Origin: JAIBAJ01 sp965284645
GTDB lineage: Bacteria > Bacteroidota > Bacteroidia > JAIBAJ01
Assembly (NCBI GenBank): GCA_965284645.1
Contig: OZ260106.1
Location: forward strand, 3,224,001 to 3,288,000
Length of the DNA stretch: 64,000 nt
Reading direction: 5' to 3'
In this document: in pieces, positions 25,732 through 34,480 of the stretch
Numbering within the stretch: the first letter of the stretch is position 1
Layout: each line of letters opens with the position of its first letter
The notes under the pieces: generated by a model
What the model was told of the DNA's origin: nothing
What the model saw: only the letters and a program-made list of their open reading frames with translations
The model's database searches: none
Translations under genes and position numbers: made by a program

Positions 25732-28700
25732 TTATGCTGCTTCTGCATTGTGATTAATTGTTTCTATTAGGGAAATAATCTTTGAAGCAACTTTTTCTTC
25801 GAATAAACCCGCCACGCCATTCGTATTTATATCAGTAAATGGTGCTTCAAATAGCATAGATGGTTCAATGATTCCTTTTACATTCAAGTAATTAATAATC
25901 GTGTCTATAAAACGGATTTGCCGAGCATTTAATGTTTGATTATTTAGTACTTCTGCAAATGCTAATTTCGCTGCTTGCACATCTAAACCAACAATACTTC
26001 TAATAAATTTCCCTAAAGGTTGTACGCCATAGACTTTTGTAAATTCTTCTTTGGTGCCAATACTGCCTTGTTCAAATAGCATCTTATCTAAGGTTGCTAA
26101 TTCAGCTTTTGTGATAGGCACATTGTTGCGAAGTTTATGTATGGTAATGTTATTGCTTTGTTCTTTTAAATACTGTTCTACTTTACGTTTGTATGCATCT
26201 AAATCGTTGAAATTATAAAGCAACTGATGCTCTTGAATATTCCCTGAAAACTCATCTTCAAACATGGTGAAATAAATCGGGGTGTTTTCTGAATCTAAAA
26301 ATTTAATAATGTCTCGCAGTTCAATGCGTATTCTTTCAATTCCTTGAATGGTAGCACCTTCCCAAAATATTTTCTGTTGTACTTCTTTAATCGTTTCCAT
26401 CTTGTGCGCTACCGATGGAATAGACGCTTTCTTACTCAATTTGCCTGCTGTAGCAACAACTTTCTGAATAAGAACTGCTTGCTTTTTTTCGCCATTTAAA
26501 ACACTTAGTTGTATATCTAACATCAAGGCATCGAATCGCTTTGCCAATTCGTCTTGATCGGTTTCCATCATTAATGGCGCAATGTGGTCGTGTAATTCTT
26601 TAATGTCTAAATCGCTAAGTGCATTCCATGCGTTTGCATCTCGGTATTTTTCTACCACTTCCCAATGCATGCGCACAATAAAACTTTCGCCATTTAGGGC
26701 TTGGGTTTGTTTTATTAATTGATCGATGATGGATTGACCGTATTCTTTTAGTTCTTTTTCTTCCTGACTTAATAAGGCAAATCCTAAACGCAATCGTAAT
26801 TCAAACAGCCTTTGACTTAATGATTTAGAATTTACCCCAACTGCCCCTTTTGGTGTAGCATTAAAAAACTCAAAGTTTTCGCAGAAATCGAAAATGACAA
26901 ATTCTTTTTTGTCTTGGTTAATAGCAAATAAATCTTTGCACAAACGAGTTCCTCTGCCTATCATTTGCCAAAACTTTACACTACTGCGCACGGGTTTAAA
27001 GAATACCAAATTGCAAACTTCAGGCACATCAATGCCGGTGTCGAGCATATCTACCGACACGGCAATCTGGGGCATTTTTGTTTTGTCTTTAAATTTGTTT
27101 AACAGGTCGTAGCGGTACTCTTCGTGGTAATCTACTACTTTCAAAAACTCACCTTTATATGCAGGATATTGTTTGTTAAAGCGTTCTTCAATAAACTTGG
27201 CATGGTTGTGTGAACGAGCAAACACAATGGTCTTTGCTAATTTATCTCCGCCTTCAACTTTAATACCTTGTTCCATCAAATGACCTATTACCTTATCAAC
27301 CGTATCGGTATTGAACAACCATTTATTCAAAGCCGCTGCATCTATTTCATCGGGAAATTCGCCTGTAACAGGGTCGGTAAATTGCTCTTCGTATTGCAGT
27401 TTCTCGTCCTCACTTAGTTCGGCATATTTAATTCCACTGCGCTGAAATTTTATAGGAACTGAGATTGCTTTTGGTGGCACCAGCCATTTGTCATTGACGG
27501 CTTGTTCCAATTCGTAGGCAAAGGTTGGATTGTTTGGTTCCATGCCAAACAATGCATAGGTATCTCTATCAGCTTCTGATTTTGGTGTAGCCGTTAAACC
27601 AATGCGGATGCCATCGAAATATTTAAAAATATGTTTGTAGCGGTTGTAAACCGAACGGTGTATTTCATCAAAGATGATTAAATCAAAATGTCCTACACTG
27701 TAAAAACGATTGTTACCATCGGCTTCACCATCTATCATGTTGATGATGGTTTGGTAAGTAGAGAAAACGATGCGGCTGCTTTCGTCTTCTTTTTCTTTGG
27801 TTAAATCTACAGCAGGCAGATTGGGTAAATAATCGTTTAAGTTAACTTTTGCTTGATGGATCAAGGCATTTCTATCGGCTAAAAACAAAATGCGTTTAGC
27901 CCAGTTGGCCTTACTTAGTAAATCTACAATGGAAGCCGAAACTCTTGTTTTGCCGGTGCCTGTTGCCATAATGAGCAAGGCTTCGCGGTGTTTTTTATCC
28001 AATGCCTCAGTAACGCAACGAATCGCTTCGTGCTGGTAAGGTCTATCGGTAATATCGTTGTTGATGGTTTGAGATGCCAATATTTTTTGCGAGCTGCGTC
28101 TTTGAATGAGCATCTGCAATTCGTCTTTGGTATAAAAACCAAATACTTCACGGGGCGCATAGTTTACATCGTCCCAAAACCAAGTGCGGAAACCATTGGA
28201 ATAATAAATTGCTGGTCGTTGTCCAAACTCTTTTTCCAAACAATCGGCATAACATTTTGCCTGATGTTGCCCCACTCGTGGGTCTCTTTTGGTGCGCTTG
28301 GCTTCTACCACCGCCACGGGTTTTCCATCATCTCCCCAGAGTACATAATCTACAAAACCGTTTCCGTTTGCATCTCCATTGCCTTGTGGCATTCCGGTTA
28401 CCGGATATTCGGGTACCTTGTTGCCATAAGGATCCCAGCCTGCCTCACGCAATAAGGTATCGATGTATATTTTGCGGGTAAGGTCTTCGTTGGGGTCAAT
28501 GGGTGGCGGAACAAAAGCTTTGTTTTGTTCTTTGATGGCTTTGGTAGCTGCAAGTTCGGCTTCTAATTTAGCGAGCTTGCTTTGCGATTCATGGTAGTTG
28601 CGTTCTAATTGCTGAAGGTCGTGTTTGTATAAATCTTTTTCTGTACCTTTTGTAATCAGCCTTTCGTCAAATTTGGCAACACTTACTTTTTCTTCGCTAT

Positions 28701-29067
28701 ATAATTGCACCGCCCAGCCAATAAAACCATGCAACAATTGCAGGGCATACAAGGCCTCTTGCGGTTTTATTTTGGCGGTAGTATGTACGGCAGTATTGCC
28801 GAGTTTACGAATAAGGTTTATTTGGTTGAATTGGATAGGTGCCACCAAATTTTTAAACCCTTGCTCGTGCATCAAGGAACTAAGCGTGGTATCGTAAGGC
28901 AATACCAAATCAGCATCGTGCTCGTAAATCCAACGCACCCATTCTTCCAAACTCTTGCGGCAAAGCATAGCAGCGTACAAAGGCGCACTCAATACATGCC
29001 CCTCCGCTTCTTGTGGTGCTTGGGCTAAGTTTGCCCATTGCTTTGGTATGAATAAAAAATTACTCAT
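25732..29067 (-). CDS. hsdR: Type I restriction endonuclease subunit HsdR
   Basis: This is the motor and nuclease subunit of a type I restriction system, 1111 aa. The N-terminal region (1-130) is DUF4145-like and is followed by a coiled coil (140-185). The PD-(D/E)xK nuclease core is FVDYVLW ... VAVVEAKR (D240, E255, K257). The SF2 translocase has Walker A MATGTGKT (367-374), DEIH (467-470), GLTATPK, VFARSH and QMIGRGTR. The C-terminal third is helical and would contact the methylase. All key residues look intact, so the enzyme should be active. It is last in the operon and overlaps the DUF1016 gene by 8 nt. Confidence 0.95.
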   Translation of the reverse strand: MSNFLFIPKQWANLAQAPQEAEGHVLSAPLYAAMLCRKSLEEWVRWIYEHDADLVLPYDTTLSSLMHEQGFKNLVAPIQFNQINLIRKLGNTAVHTTAKIKPQEALYALQLLHGFIGWAVQLYSEEKVSVAKFDERLITKGTEKDLYKHDLQQLERNYHESQSKLAKLEAELAATKAIKEQNKAFVPPPIDPNEDLTRKIYIDTLLREAGWDPYGNKVPEYPVTGMPQGNGDANGNGFVDYVLWGDDGKPVAVVEAKRTKRDPRVGQHQAKCYADCLEKEFGQRPAIYYSNGFRTWFWDDVNYAPREVFGFYTKDELQMLIQRRSSQKILASQTINNDITDRPYQHEAIRCVTEALDKKHREALLIMATGTGKTRVSASIVDLLSKANWAKRILFLADRNALIHQAKVNLNDYLPNLPAVDLTKEKEDESSRIVFSTYQTIINMIDGEADGNNRFYSVGHFDLIIFDEIHRSVYNRYKHIFKYFDGIRIGLTATPKSEADRDTYALFGMEPNNPTFAYELEQAVNDKWLVPPKAISVPIKFQRSGIKYAELSEDEKLQYEEQFTDPVTGEFPDEIDAAALNKWLFNTDTVDKVIGHLMEQGIKVEGGDKLAKTIVFARSHNHAKFIEERFNKQYPAYKGEFLKVVDYHEEYRYDLLNKFKDKTKMPQIAVSVDMLDTGIDVPEVCNLVFFKPVRSSVKFWQMIGRGTRLCKDLFAINQDKKEFVIFDFCENFEFFNATPKGAVGVNSKSLSQRLFELRLRLGFALLSQEEKELKEYGQSIIDQLIKQTQALNGESFIVRMHWEVVEKYRDANAWNALSDLDIKELHDHIAPLMMETDQDELAKRFDALMLDIQLSVLNGEKKQAVLIQKVVATAGKLSKKASIPSVAHKMETIKEVQQKIFWEGATIQGIERIRIELRDIIKFLDSENTPIYFTMFEDEFSGNIQEHQLLYNFNDLDAYKRKVEQYLKEQSNNITIHKLRNNVPITKAELATLDKMLFEQGSIGTKEEFTKVYGVQPLGKFIRSIVGLDVQAAKLAFAEVLNNQTLNARQIRFIDTIINYLNVKGIIEPSMLFEAPFTDINTNGVAGLFEEKVASKIISLIETINHNAEAA

Positions 29068-30178
29068 CTCTTAATTCGTTTTCTATTTCTTCAATAGTTG
29101 GTAGGCTGCTTTTAAACTCTTCGGGAAATAGTTTTGTGAGCTGATATTCGCTTATCCCGATAGGCTGATTGATGTCCTTTAAGGCATATTCCGCTATGAT
29201 ATTATTCTTGTTTTTACAAACCATTAGTCCAATAGTCGGATTATCGGTTGGGTGACGAAGTATATCATTGGTTGCCGAAAGATAAAAACTCAATTTGCCT
29301 GCATATTCGGGAATAAAATCGGTGGCTTTTAGTTCGATTACTACATACGCCCTTAGTTTTAAGTGATAGAACAATAGGTCGATAAAATATTCTTGGTCGC
29401 CTATTTGCATCGGCACTTGTTTGCCTACATAGGCAAATCCGCTTCCTAATTCCAGTAAAAACTTGGTAATGTTTTCGACCAAGGCATTTTCTAGTTCGCG
29501 TTCTTTATAGTGTTCAGTGAGGGTGAGAAAATCAAAATTGTAGGGGTCTTTTATCAATTGATGCGCCAAATCGGAAGTAACTTCTGACAATGTATTTTTG
29601 AAATTATGGATGGCTTTGCCTTGGCGAGCATATAAATCGGATTTTAGTTGCGAACCCAATATCTCTCTGCTCCAACCGTTTGCTATCGTTTCTTGAATAT
29701 AAAATAGAGCTTCGGCCGTATCTTTCGACTTGCTGAATATCAATATATTATGTCCCCATGGAATTTGGGCAACAAGCTGTTGCCAAATTTGTCCAATAGG
29801 TTGTTGGATTAATTCAGTGCTGGTTTGCAATTGTGCAACGGGCTGTTGCACAATTGGATCAGCTATTTTTGTGTTTTCTGGTAATTGGTCAACAGCCTGT
29901 TGACCAATTGGGTGCTGATAAAACTGATAAAATCTTTTGCAGTATTTTAAGTTAGAAGTAGATAGCCCTTGCAAGTCTGGAAATTCCTCTTTTAAATCTT
30001 TGCTTATTTGCTCAATGAGCTTACTGCCCCACACATTTTCCTTTTCGGTAATCATTTTGCCTAAATCCCAATACAAAGTAATCAGCTCGGTGTTTACTGT
30101 TACAGCAGCTTTGAGTTGTGCCGAACGGATTTTACCCTTCAACCCAATTAACCAATCTTTATAGCTTTTGTCTGGCAT
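29060..30178 (-). CDS. DUF1016/YhcG-family PD-(D/E)xK nuclease-like protein
   Basis: The 372-aa protein has a DUF1016 N-terminal helical domain (KAAVTVNTELITLYWDLGKMI ... LSTSNLKYCKRFYQFY). It ends in a nuclease domain with the candidate residues D267 (YFIDLLF), E282 and K284 (VVIELK). Between them (about 88-142) is an insert of near-repeats of the form QQPVAQL / QQPIGQ / QQLVAQIPWG, encoded by DNA palindromes. The family often sits in type I restriction loci; its exact role is not established. It lies between hsdS (31-nt gap) and hsdR (8-nt overlap). Confidence 0.88.
   Translation of the reverse strand: MPDKSYKDWLIGLKGKIRSAQLKAAVTVNTELITLYWDLGKMITEKENVWGSKLIEQISKDLKEEFPDLQGLSTSNLKYCKRFYQFYQHPIGQQAVDQLPENTKIADPIVQQPVAQLQTSTELIQQPIGQIWQQLVAQIPWGHNILIFSKSKDTAEALFYIQETIANGWSREILGSQLKSDLYARQGKAIHNFKNTLSEVTSDLAHQLIKDPYNFDFLTLTEHYKERELENALVENITKFLLELGSGFAYVGKQVPMQIGDQEYFIDLLFYHLKLRAYVVIELKATDFIPEYAGKLSFYLSATNDILRHPTDNPTIGLMVCKNKNNIIAEYALKDINQPIGISEYQLTKLFPEEFKSSLPTIEEIENELRDE
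29764..29909. repeat. Three intragenic palindromes inside the DUF1016 gene
   Basis: P2 at 29828-29856 has perfect 12-bp arms (CAATTGTGCAAC / GTTGCACAATTG) and a 5-nt spacer. P3 at 29883-29909 has perfect 13-bp arms (AATTGGTCAACAG) and a 1-nt spacer. P1 at 29764-29787 is a near-perfect TTTGG(G)CAACA / TGTTGCCAAA palindrome. They encode the repeated QQ-x-(V/I)-(A/G)-Q peptides. Confidence 0.85.
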
Positions 30179-30209
30179 TGCTTTTAACTTTTAGTTTTTC
30201 ACTTTTCAC

Positions 30210-31457
30210 TTACTCCACCAACTCGCCTTTGAAGGCTTTTTGGATGAGGGTTTGGAAAAGAATGTTTGCTTTTTTTTGTTCTATCAAAACTGTATCGATC
30301 TGATTTTGTAAATTCTCAACAAGTTTAAAATAGTCATTTTGAATTTTAATTGGGGGACAAATAAATTTAAACTCTTTAAATGTTGCCATTGGCGGGAAGT
30401 TAGGTATAGCAGCACCTCTTTCAGAAGCAAAATATGTTTCTTTAAAATTTTCTTGTGTGAATACCTTGACAAAAAATTCATTTCTGTAAATGCTTTCATC
30501 TAGTGTCAATTTTAGCAATGCTTGATTTATTATTCCAGGTTTAACTCCTTCGGGAATAATTGCAAGCTTTCCTAGATAAATACCCGAACAACTAATTATT
30601 ATATCTCCTGGTTTAACATCAAAGGCAATAAGTTCATTGTATTTTTCTTGAGTAATATAATATCTGCCAAATGTAAAATCATTGTTTAAAGCATGAAATT
30701 GTTCATAAACCAAATAACCATCATCAACGAATATCTCCTTTTTTAGTGCCCCACCAAAAGGACCTCTTTTTATCGAGTGTTTTGTCTTTTTAACTAATTG
30801 ATCAATTGTCTTCACCTCCCATCCCTTCTCATTCTTCACCGGATCGCCAAACATATCAATAAAGATAGCTTGCGCTAGATCATCGTATTTTTTTAAAAGT
30901 TCCTGGTCTTTGCGTTGTAAGGCATCGGCTGCATCCAATATTTCGGCTATTCGTTTTTGGATGGGGAGCGGGGGGAGTGGGATTTGGAGGTCTTTTACAT
31001 ATCCTTGACTTATGTGCTTTTGTGCTCCGCCATAAGCGTCTGCAAGGACTTTATTTCTTATTGATTTTAGATAGTAATAGAGATACTTTGGGTGATGTTT
31101 TTTAGATGGAAAAATACCAGTTACTGATTGATTTGCACAAGCTTCGAATGTCAAATAACCAACAACACCTGTAGTTGCTCCCGTTAAAGCTATAAGAACT
31201 GTGTCTTTAGGCATTAATCTGGCAGAACTATTTTCTAGGCCTTTGTTAGTAATGTAGTTTGCGCATTGAGTAACTATATCTTGATTTAACTCTCCTGAAT
31301 TAAGCCAAGCTATATTCCCATTATCCCAATATTCTTTATTAGTTGTAGATGGCGTTCCACCTGTTGCTACTAATGCAAAATCTTGAACTTTTACTTTTTC
31401 CCAACTCATGCCAACATTGCTTTTAATTGTTTCCATTTGTTTCATTAGCTGTTCCAT
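30210..31457 (-). CDS. hsdS: Type I restriction specificity subunit HsdS
   Basis: HsdS chooses the bipartite DNA target. The 415-aa protein has two target-recognition domains. TRD1 runs about 17-165, with the opening SWEKVKVQDFALVATGGTPST and the close QIPLPPLPIQKRIAEILDAADALQRKDQELL, followed by the central spacer helix. TRD2 runs about 215-375, with GWEVKTIDQLVKKTKHSIKRGPFGGALKK and the close FICPPIKIQNDYFKLVENLQNQID, followed by the distal helix. The start is uncertain: the Met at residue 17 (MSWEKVKV) is also good, while the longer form overlaps the DUF1016-N gene by 13 nt. No second or truncated hsdS copy is seen, so shuffling of specificity is not evident. Confidence 0.93.
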   Translation of the reverse strand: MEQLMKQMETIKSNVGMSWEKVKVQDFALVATGGTPSTTNKEYWDNGNIAWLNSGELNQDIVTQCANYITNKGLENSSARLMPKDTVLIALTGATTGVVGYLTFEACANQSVTGIFPSKKHHPKYLYYYLKSIRNKVLADAYGGAQKHISQGYVKDLQIPLPPLPIQKRIAEILDAADALQRKDQELLKKYDDLAQAIFIDMFGDPVKNEKGWEVKTIDQLVKKTKHSIKRGPFGGALKKEIFVDDGYLVYEQFHALNNDFTFGRYYITQEKYNELIAFDVKPGDIIISCSGIYLGKLAIIPEGVKPGIINQALLKLTLDESIYRNEFFVKVFTQENFKETYFASERGAAIPNFPPMATFKEFKFICPPIKIQNDYFKLVENLQNQIDTVLIEQKKANILFQTLIQKAFKGELVE

Positions 31458-31843
31458 TTGATGAGTTCGTTGTTGATAAAAGCTTCGAGTTGTTCTTTTT
31501 TCGTTTCGTTATCCGCTTCGGTGGTCAGCGACCTCCGAATTGGATTCAACTGCAATTGTTGCACAATTAAAGGTTGAATTTGAGGATAAAATAAATAGAA
31601 TTGCCTGAAATTGCGAAACGTAAGATCGTCCATCCCTTTTATGGCGGTAAAATGTTTGGCAAGTTTTGCCAATATTTTACCGCCATACTTCGCCCGATCT
31701 TCACCCTTTTGTTCAAACTCCACAATATAGCATCCAATCAGCCAGTTTCTCAATGTTAGCGATGCATTTAATGCCTTGTTAGCTTGCTGCTGAAAGTGGC
31801 TATGGGTGAGCTCTATAGAATTGACTAACATTTCGAATTTCAT
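31445..31843 (-). CDS. Stand-alone DUF1016 N-terminal-domain protein
   Basis: The 132-aa protein resembles only the N-terminal helical domain of DUF1016/YhcG: NKALNASLTLRNWLIGCYIVEFEQKGEDRAKYGGKILAKLAKHF, then DDLTFRNFRQFYLFYPQIQPLIVQQL. The nuclease domain is absent, and the C-terminus is a short charged tail. It starts inside the end of hsdM (4-nt overlap, ATGA) and runs 13 nt into hsdS, so it is translationally coupled and not an obvious pseudogene. A role as DNA-binding or assembly partner of the full-length DUF1016 protein two genes downstream is inference. Confidence 0.75.
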   Translation of the reverse strand: MKFEMLVNSIELTHSHFQQQANKALNASLTLRNWLIGCYIVEFEQKGEDRAKYGGKILAKLAKHFTAIKGMDDLTFRNFRQFYLFYPQIQPLIVQQLQLNPIRRSLTTEADNETKKEQLEAFINNELIKWNS

Positions 31844-33303
31844 GCCAACATCGCTTTTAACTGGTTCAATAAATCAGTACGCTCTTTATCCAACCTTTCA
31901 ATTTGGCTAATAATGACCGATGGCTTTTCGTAGGTTTTTTCTTCATACACCACTTCTTTGTAGCGGTTTATACTGAGGTCATATTTGTTGGCCTGTATTT
32001 CGTTTACAGGCACCATAAAGCTTTTGTCTGTTCGGCTGCGGCTGCTTTCAGCTTTCAGGTTGTGGTATCGGTTTACTATGTCAGCTATGTCGTTGGCCTC
32101 AATGGGTTGGCGTTTGTCGTCCAAGCTCAAACCATCTGCTTGCATATCGTAAAACCAAACATTGTCCGTACCACCGCTGTTGGTTTTGGTAAATACCACT
32201 ACGGCAGTGCTAACTCCTGCGTAAGGCTTGAATACCCCACTCGGCATAGAGATAACGGCTTGCAGTTTTTGGCTATCTATGAGCTCTTTGCGTATTTGAA
32301 GGTGGGCTTTGCTGCTGCCAAAAAGAACACCATCGGGTACTATCACGGCAGCTCTTCCACCCAGTTTCAATCCTTTTAATATCAAAGCCAAAAACAGTAA
32401 TTCGGTTTTTTTGCTATCTACCACCGCAAGTATTTTGCCATCTACTGCTTCTCTGTCCAAACTTCCTTTAAACGGAGGATTGGCCAATACCAAACTTGCT
32501 TTTTCGGTAAAACTTGTGTTGGCTTCACTCAGTGCATCTACATCTATTAACTGCGGGTTTTCAATGCCGTGGAGCATCAGGTTCATACCGCCTATGCGTA
32601 TCATGGTAGGGTCAAACTCCATGCCCATAAACATCTTCTCCTGGAAATGTTTTTTTACGCTGTCGGTATATAAGTCTTTTTCAAAATGCTCGCGGATATA
32701 CTCGCCTGCCACGGTAAGGAAACCGGCTGTACCACAACTTGGGTCGCAAATCACATCTTCGAGGGTGGGTTGCACCATATCCACCATCATGCGGATAATA
32801 TGGCGCGGTGTGCGGAACTGTCCGTTTTGCCCGGCACTCGCAATTTTGCTCAACAGGTATTCGTACACATCGCCCTTGGTATCGCGGTCGCTCATGTCGA
32901 TGTTCGAAATCATTTCCACCACCTGCGCCAACAACCTTGGGGTAGGAATCATGAAGGTAGCGCCCTTCATAAACTTGCTAAAGGCGGCACTCCGGTTGCC
33001 CACATTGCGCAGAAAGTCGAACACCCCCTGGTCTTTGGTAAACATACGGTGCATCACTTCGGGGTCCATATTTTTAAAATGGCTCCAGCGCAATTCATTT
33101 TCTTCTGTGGAATAAAGCGGGTATTCAATGGGCTTTTTCAGCAAATTGGCTTTCGATTCCTTTTGGGTTTGCAGTTCGTCCAACCTACGGATAAACAACA
33201 AATAGGTCATTTGCTCAATTACGGTAATGGGGTTGGATAGGCCGCCTGTCCAAAAGGCTTCCCATACTTTGTCTATTTGTGATTTAAGGTCTCCGGTGAT
33301 CAT
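31840..33303 (-). CDS. hsdM: Type I restriction methylase subunit HsdM
   Basis: This is the N6-adenine methyltransferase subunit, 487 aa. HsdM_N helical domain (about 1-140), the string GQFRTPRHIIRMMVD, AdoMet motif I DPSCGTAGF (187-195) and catalytic motif IV NPPF (275-278) are intact, followed by LGGRAAVIVPDGVLFG and the C-terminal IERLDKERTDLLNQL coiled coil that docks HsdS. It overlaps the receiver-domain gene by 4 nt at its start and the DUF1016-N gene by 4 nt at its end. This is a complete, standard HsdM, so the separate methylase-kinase protein upstream is an addition rather than a replacement. Confidence 0.95.
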   Translation of the reverse strand: MITGDLKSQIDKVWEAFWTGGLSNPITVIEQMTYLLFIRRLDELQTQKESKANLLKKPIEYPLYSTEENELRWSHFKNMDPEVMHRMFTKDQGVFDFLRNVGNRSAAFSKFMKGATFMIPTPRLLAQVVEMISNIDMSDRDTKGDVYEYLLSKIASAGQNGQFRTPRHIIRMMVDMVQPTLEDVICDPSCGTAGFLTVAGEYIREHFEKDLYTDSVKKHFQEKMFMGMEFDPTMIRIGGMNLMLHGIENPQLIDVDALSEANTSFTEKASLVLANPPFKGSLDREAVDGKILAVVDSKKTELLFLALILKGLKLGGRAAVIVPDGVLFGSSKAHLQIRKELIDSQKLQAVISMPSGVFKPYAGVSTAVVVFTKTNSGGTDNVWFYDMQADGLSLDDKRQPIEANDIADIVNRYHNLKAESSRSRTDKSFMVPVNEIQANKYDLSINRYKEVVYEEKTYEKPSVIISQIERLDKERTDLLNQLKAMLA

Positions 33304-34478
33304 AATACTATAAGTTTAACTCTGTTTTTTAATTCGTTGGTACGATTGTCATTATATTTTTCAATTTCAACCTTTACAGGCATTTCTTCACACAGGCTAT
33401 GATTTACAACCAAATGTGGAGGGATGAATATATTATCTCCAATGGAGTTAGGTTTAAAAAAAGCAAATCCTTTTAGAAGATTTATATTAATAACCTTGCC
33501 ATGAATCAATTCAGCCGATGTTTCGGAAATTTCGGTTGATGATTCCACTTTTATCCAATTTTTGGTTTTTGGATTAGTATCAACATACATCTTAAACCAA
33601 ATAAGTACATCTAAAAGCTGAAAGAACACACTTTTAAAAAGATAGGGCGTTTTAAGAGTCTTTATATGTAAGTCTATTTCAGACCTATGTGCACCTGCTT
33701 GTGTAACCGACAAAATGCTTCTCACGCAAACAGCAATTTGTTTAGGTAGATGTGTATCTTCTAGGTGCTGATAACCTTTTTCGGAAAAGAGTGAGCCATC
33801 CGCACTCTTACCTGTTAAGAATTTGCTGCTTTCGTTCAGAGCAACACCGGGAGTAACAAATTCCGATGGCAATAAATTGAATTTGTTGAAAGCAATAAAA
33901 AGGTCTTCGATCACTTTCCGAATAGCGATGAAATGGCTGTCAATGTTGGTTTCATCATTCACTTTCAGCAGGTTCAAAATGTCCTGACCTGCAAATTCAC
34001 CAATGTACTTTTCTGTGCAAACGTCAAAAACACGTTTGTAGCTGTGGCGGATTTGGGTGTCTTCCTGCGTTGCCGCAGCAACTTTTATGTCAGAAAACAG
34101 TCGGTCAATTTCCTCGTCACTTCCTTTTTTGTAAACTCTGGTAAAAGCCTTTTTGAAGGTTTTATCTTCATAAGCTTCGGCTTGCCCTGTAAGGACAAAT
34201 ACGTCAAATTTCTTCTTAAGTTGGAGCAATCTTTCTTTGGCTCTATGTACATTGTATGTGTCTTCCGTGCCTTTCACATCGTCTTCATTTTCAAAGAATT
34301 TAGCGTCCAATAATACACCATCATAAAAAGGAAAATTTCTTTCCAATTCATTCATACCACTATTCAATGATTTGAATGGAATCAGATTAATGCCGTTTCG
34401 TTTTGCACGGCCTTTGGTGCCTGTAAGCGTTTCGTGCTCATCGTCTATCCACAAAATATTAAAAAATATATCTTCCAT
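33300..34478 (-). CDS. Receiver-domain response-regulator-like protein with novel C-terminal region
   Basis: The 392-aa protein has an N-terminal CheY-like domain with all phosphotransfer residues: acidic pair D12-D13 (ILWIDDE), phospho-acceptor D58 (DGVLLDAKF), switch T97 (VFVLTGQ) and the conserved Lys at 117/118 (RVYKKG). Residues 130-392 match no output domain that I recognise. That part is helical to about 310 (HFIAIRKVIEDLFIAFNKFNLLP), then has a beta-rich tail. No HTH was found, so it is probably not a classical transcription factor. It sits 2 nt after the methylase-kinase gene and overlaps hsdM by 4 nt, which points to a cognate pair. Confidence 0.75.
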   Translation of the reverse strand: MEDIFFNILWIDDEHETLTGTKGRAKRNGINLIPFKSLNSGMNELERNFPFYDGVLLDAKFFENEDDVKGTEDTYNVHRAKERLLQLKKKFDVFVLTGQAEAYEDKTFKKAFTRVYKKGSDEEIDRLFSDIKVAAATQEDTQIRHSYKRVFDVCTEKYIGEFAGQDILNLLKVNDETNIDSHFIAIRKVIEDLFIAFNKFNLLPSEFVTPGVALNESSKFLTGKSADGSLFSEKGYQHLEDTHLPKQIAVCVRSILSVTQAGAHRSEIDLHIKTLKTPYLFKSVFFQLLDVLIWFKMYVDTNPKTKNWIKVESSTEISETSAELIHGKVININLLKGFAFFKPNSIGDNIFIPPHLVVNHSLCEEMPVKVEIEKYNDNRTNELKNRVKLIVL

Positions 34479-34480
34479 AA

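Noticed and set aside
30210..31457. Phase-variable hsdS locus
   Set aside because: There is only one hsdS, with no truncated second copy, no flanking inverted repeat within the gene and no recombinase nearby.
32309..33115. A 268-codon plus-strand open frame opposite hsdM
   Set aside because: It is the antisense shadow of hsdM, with low-complexity Ser/Pro/Asn-rich content and no recognisable domain.
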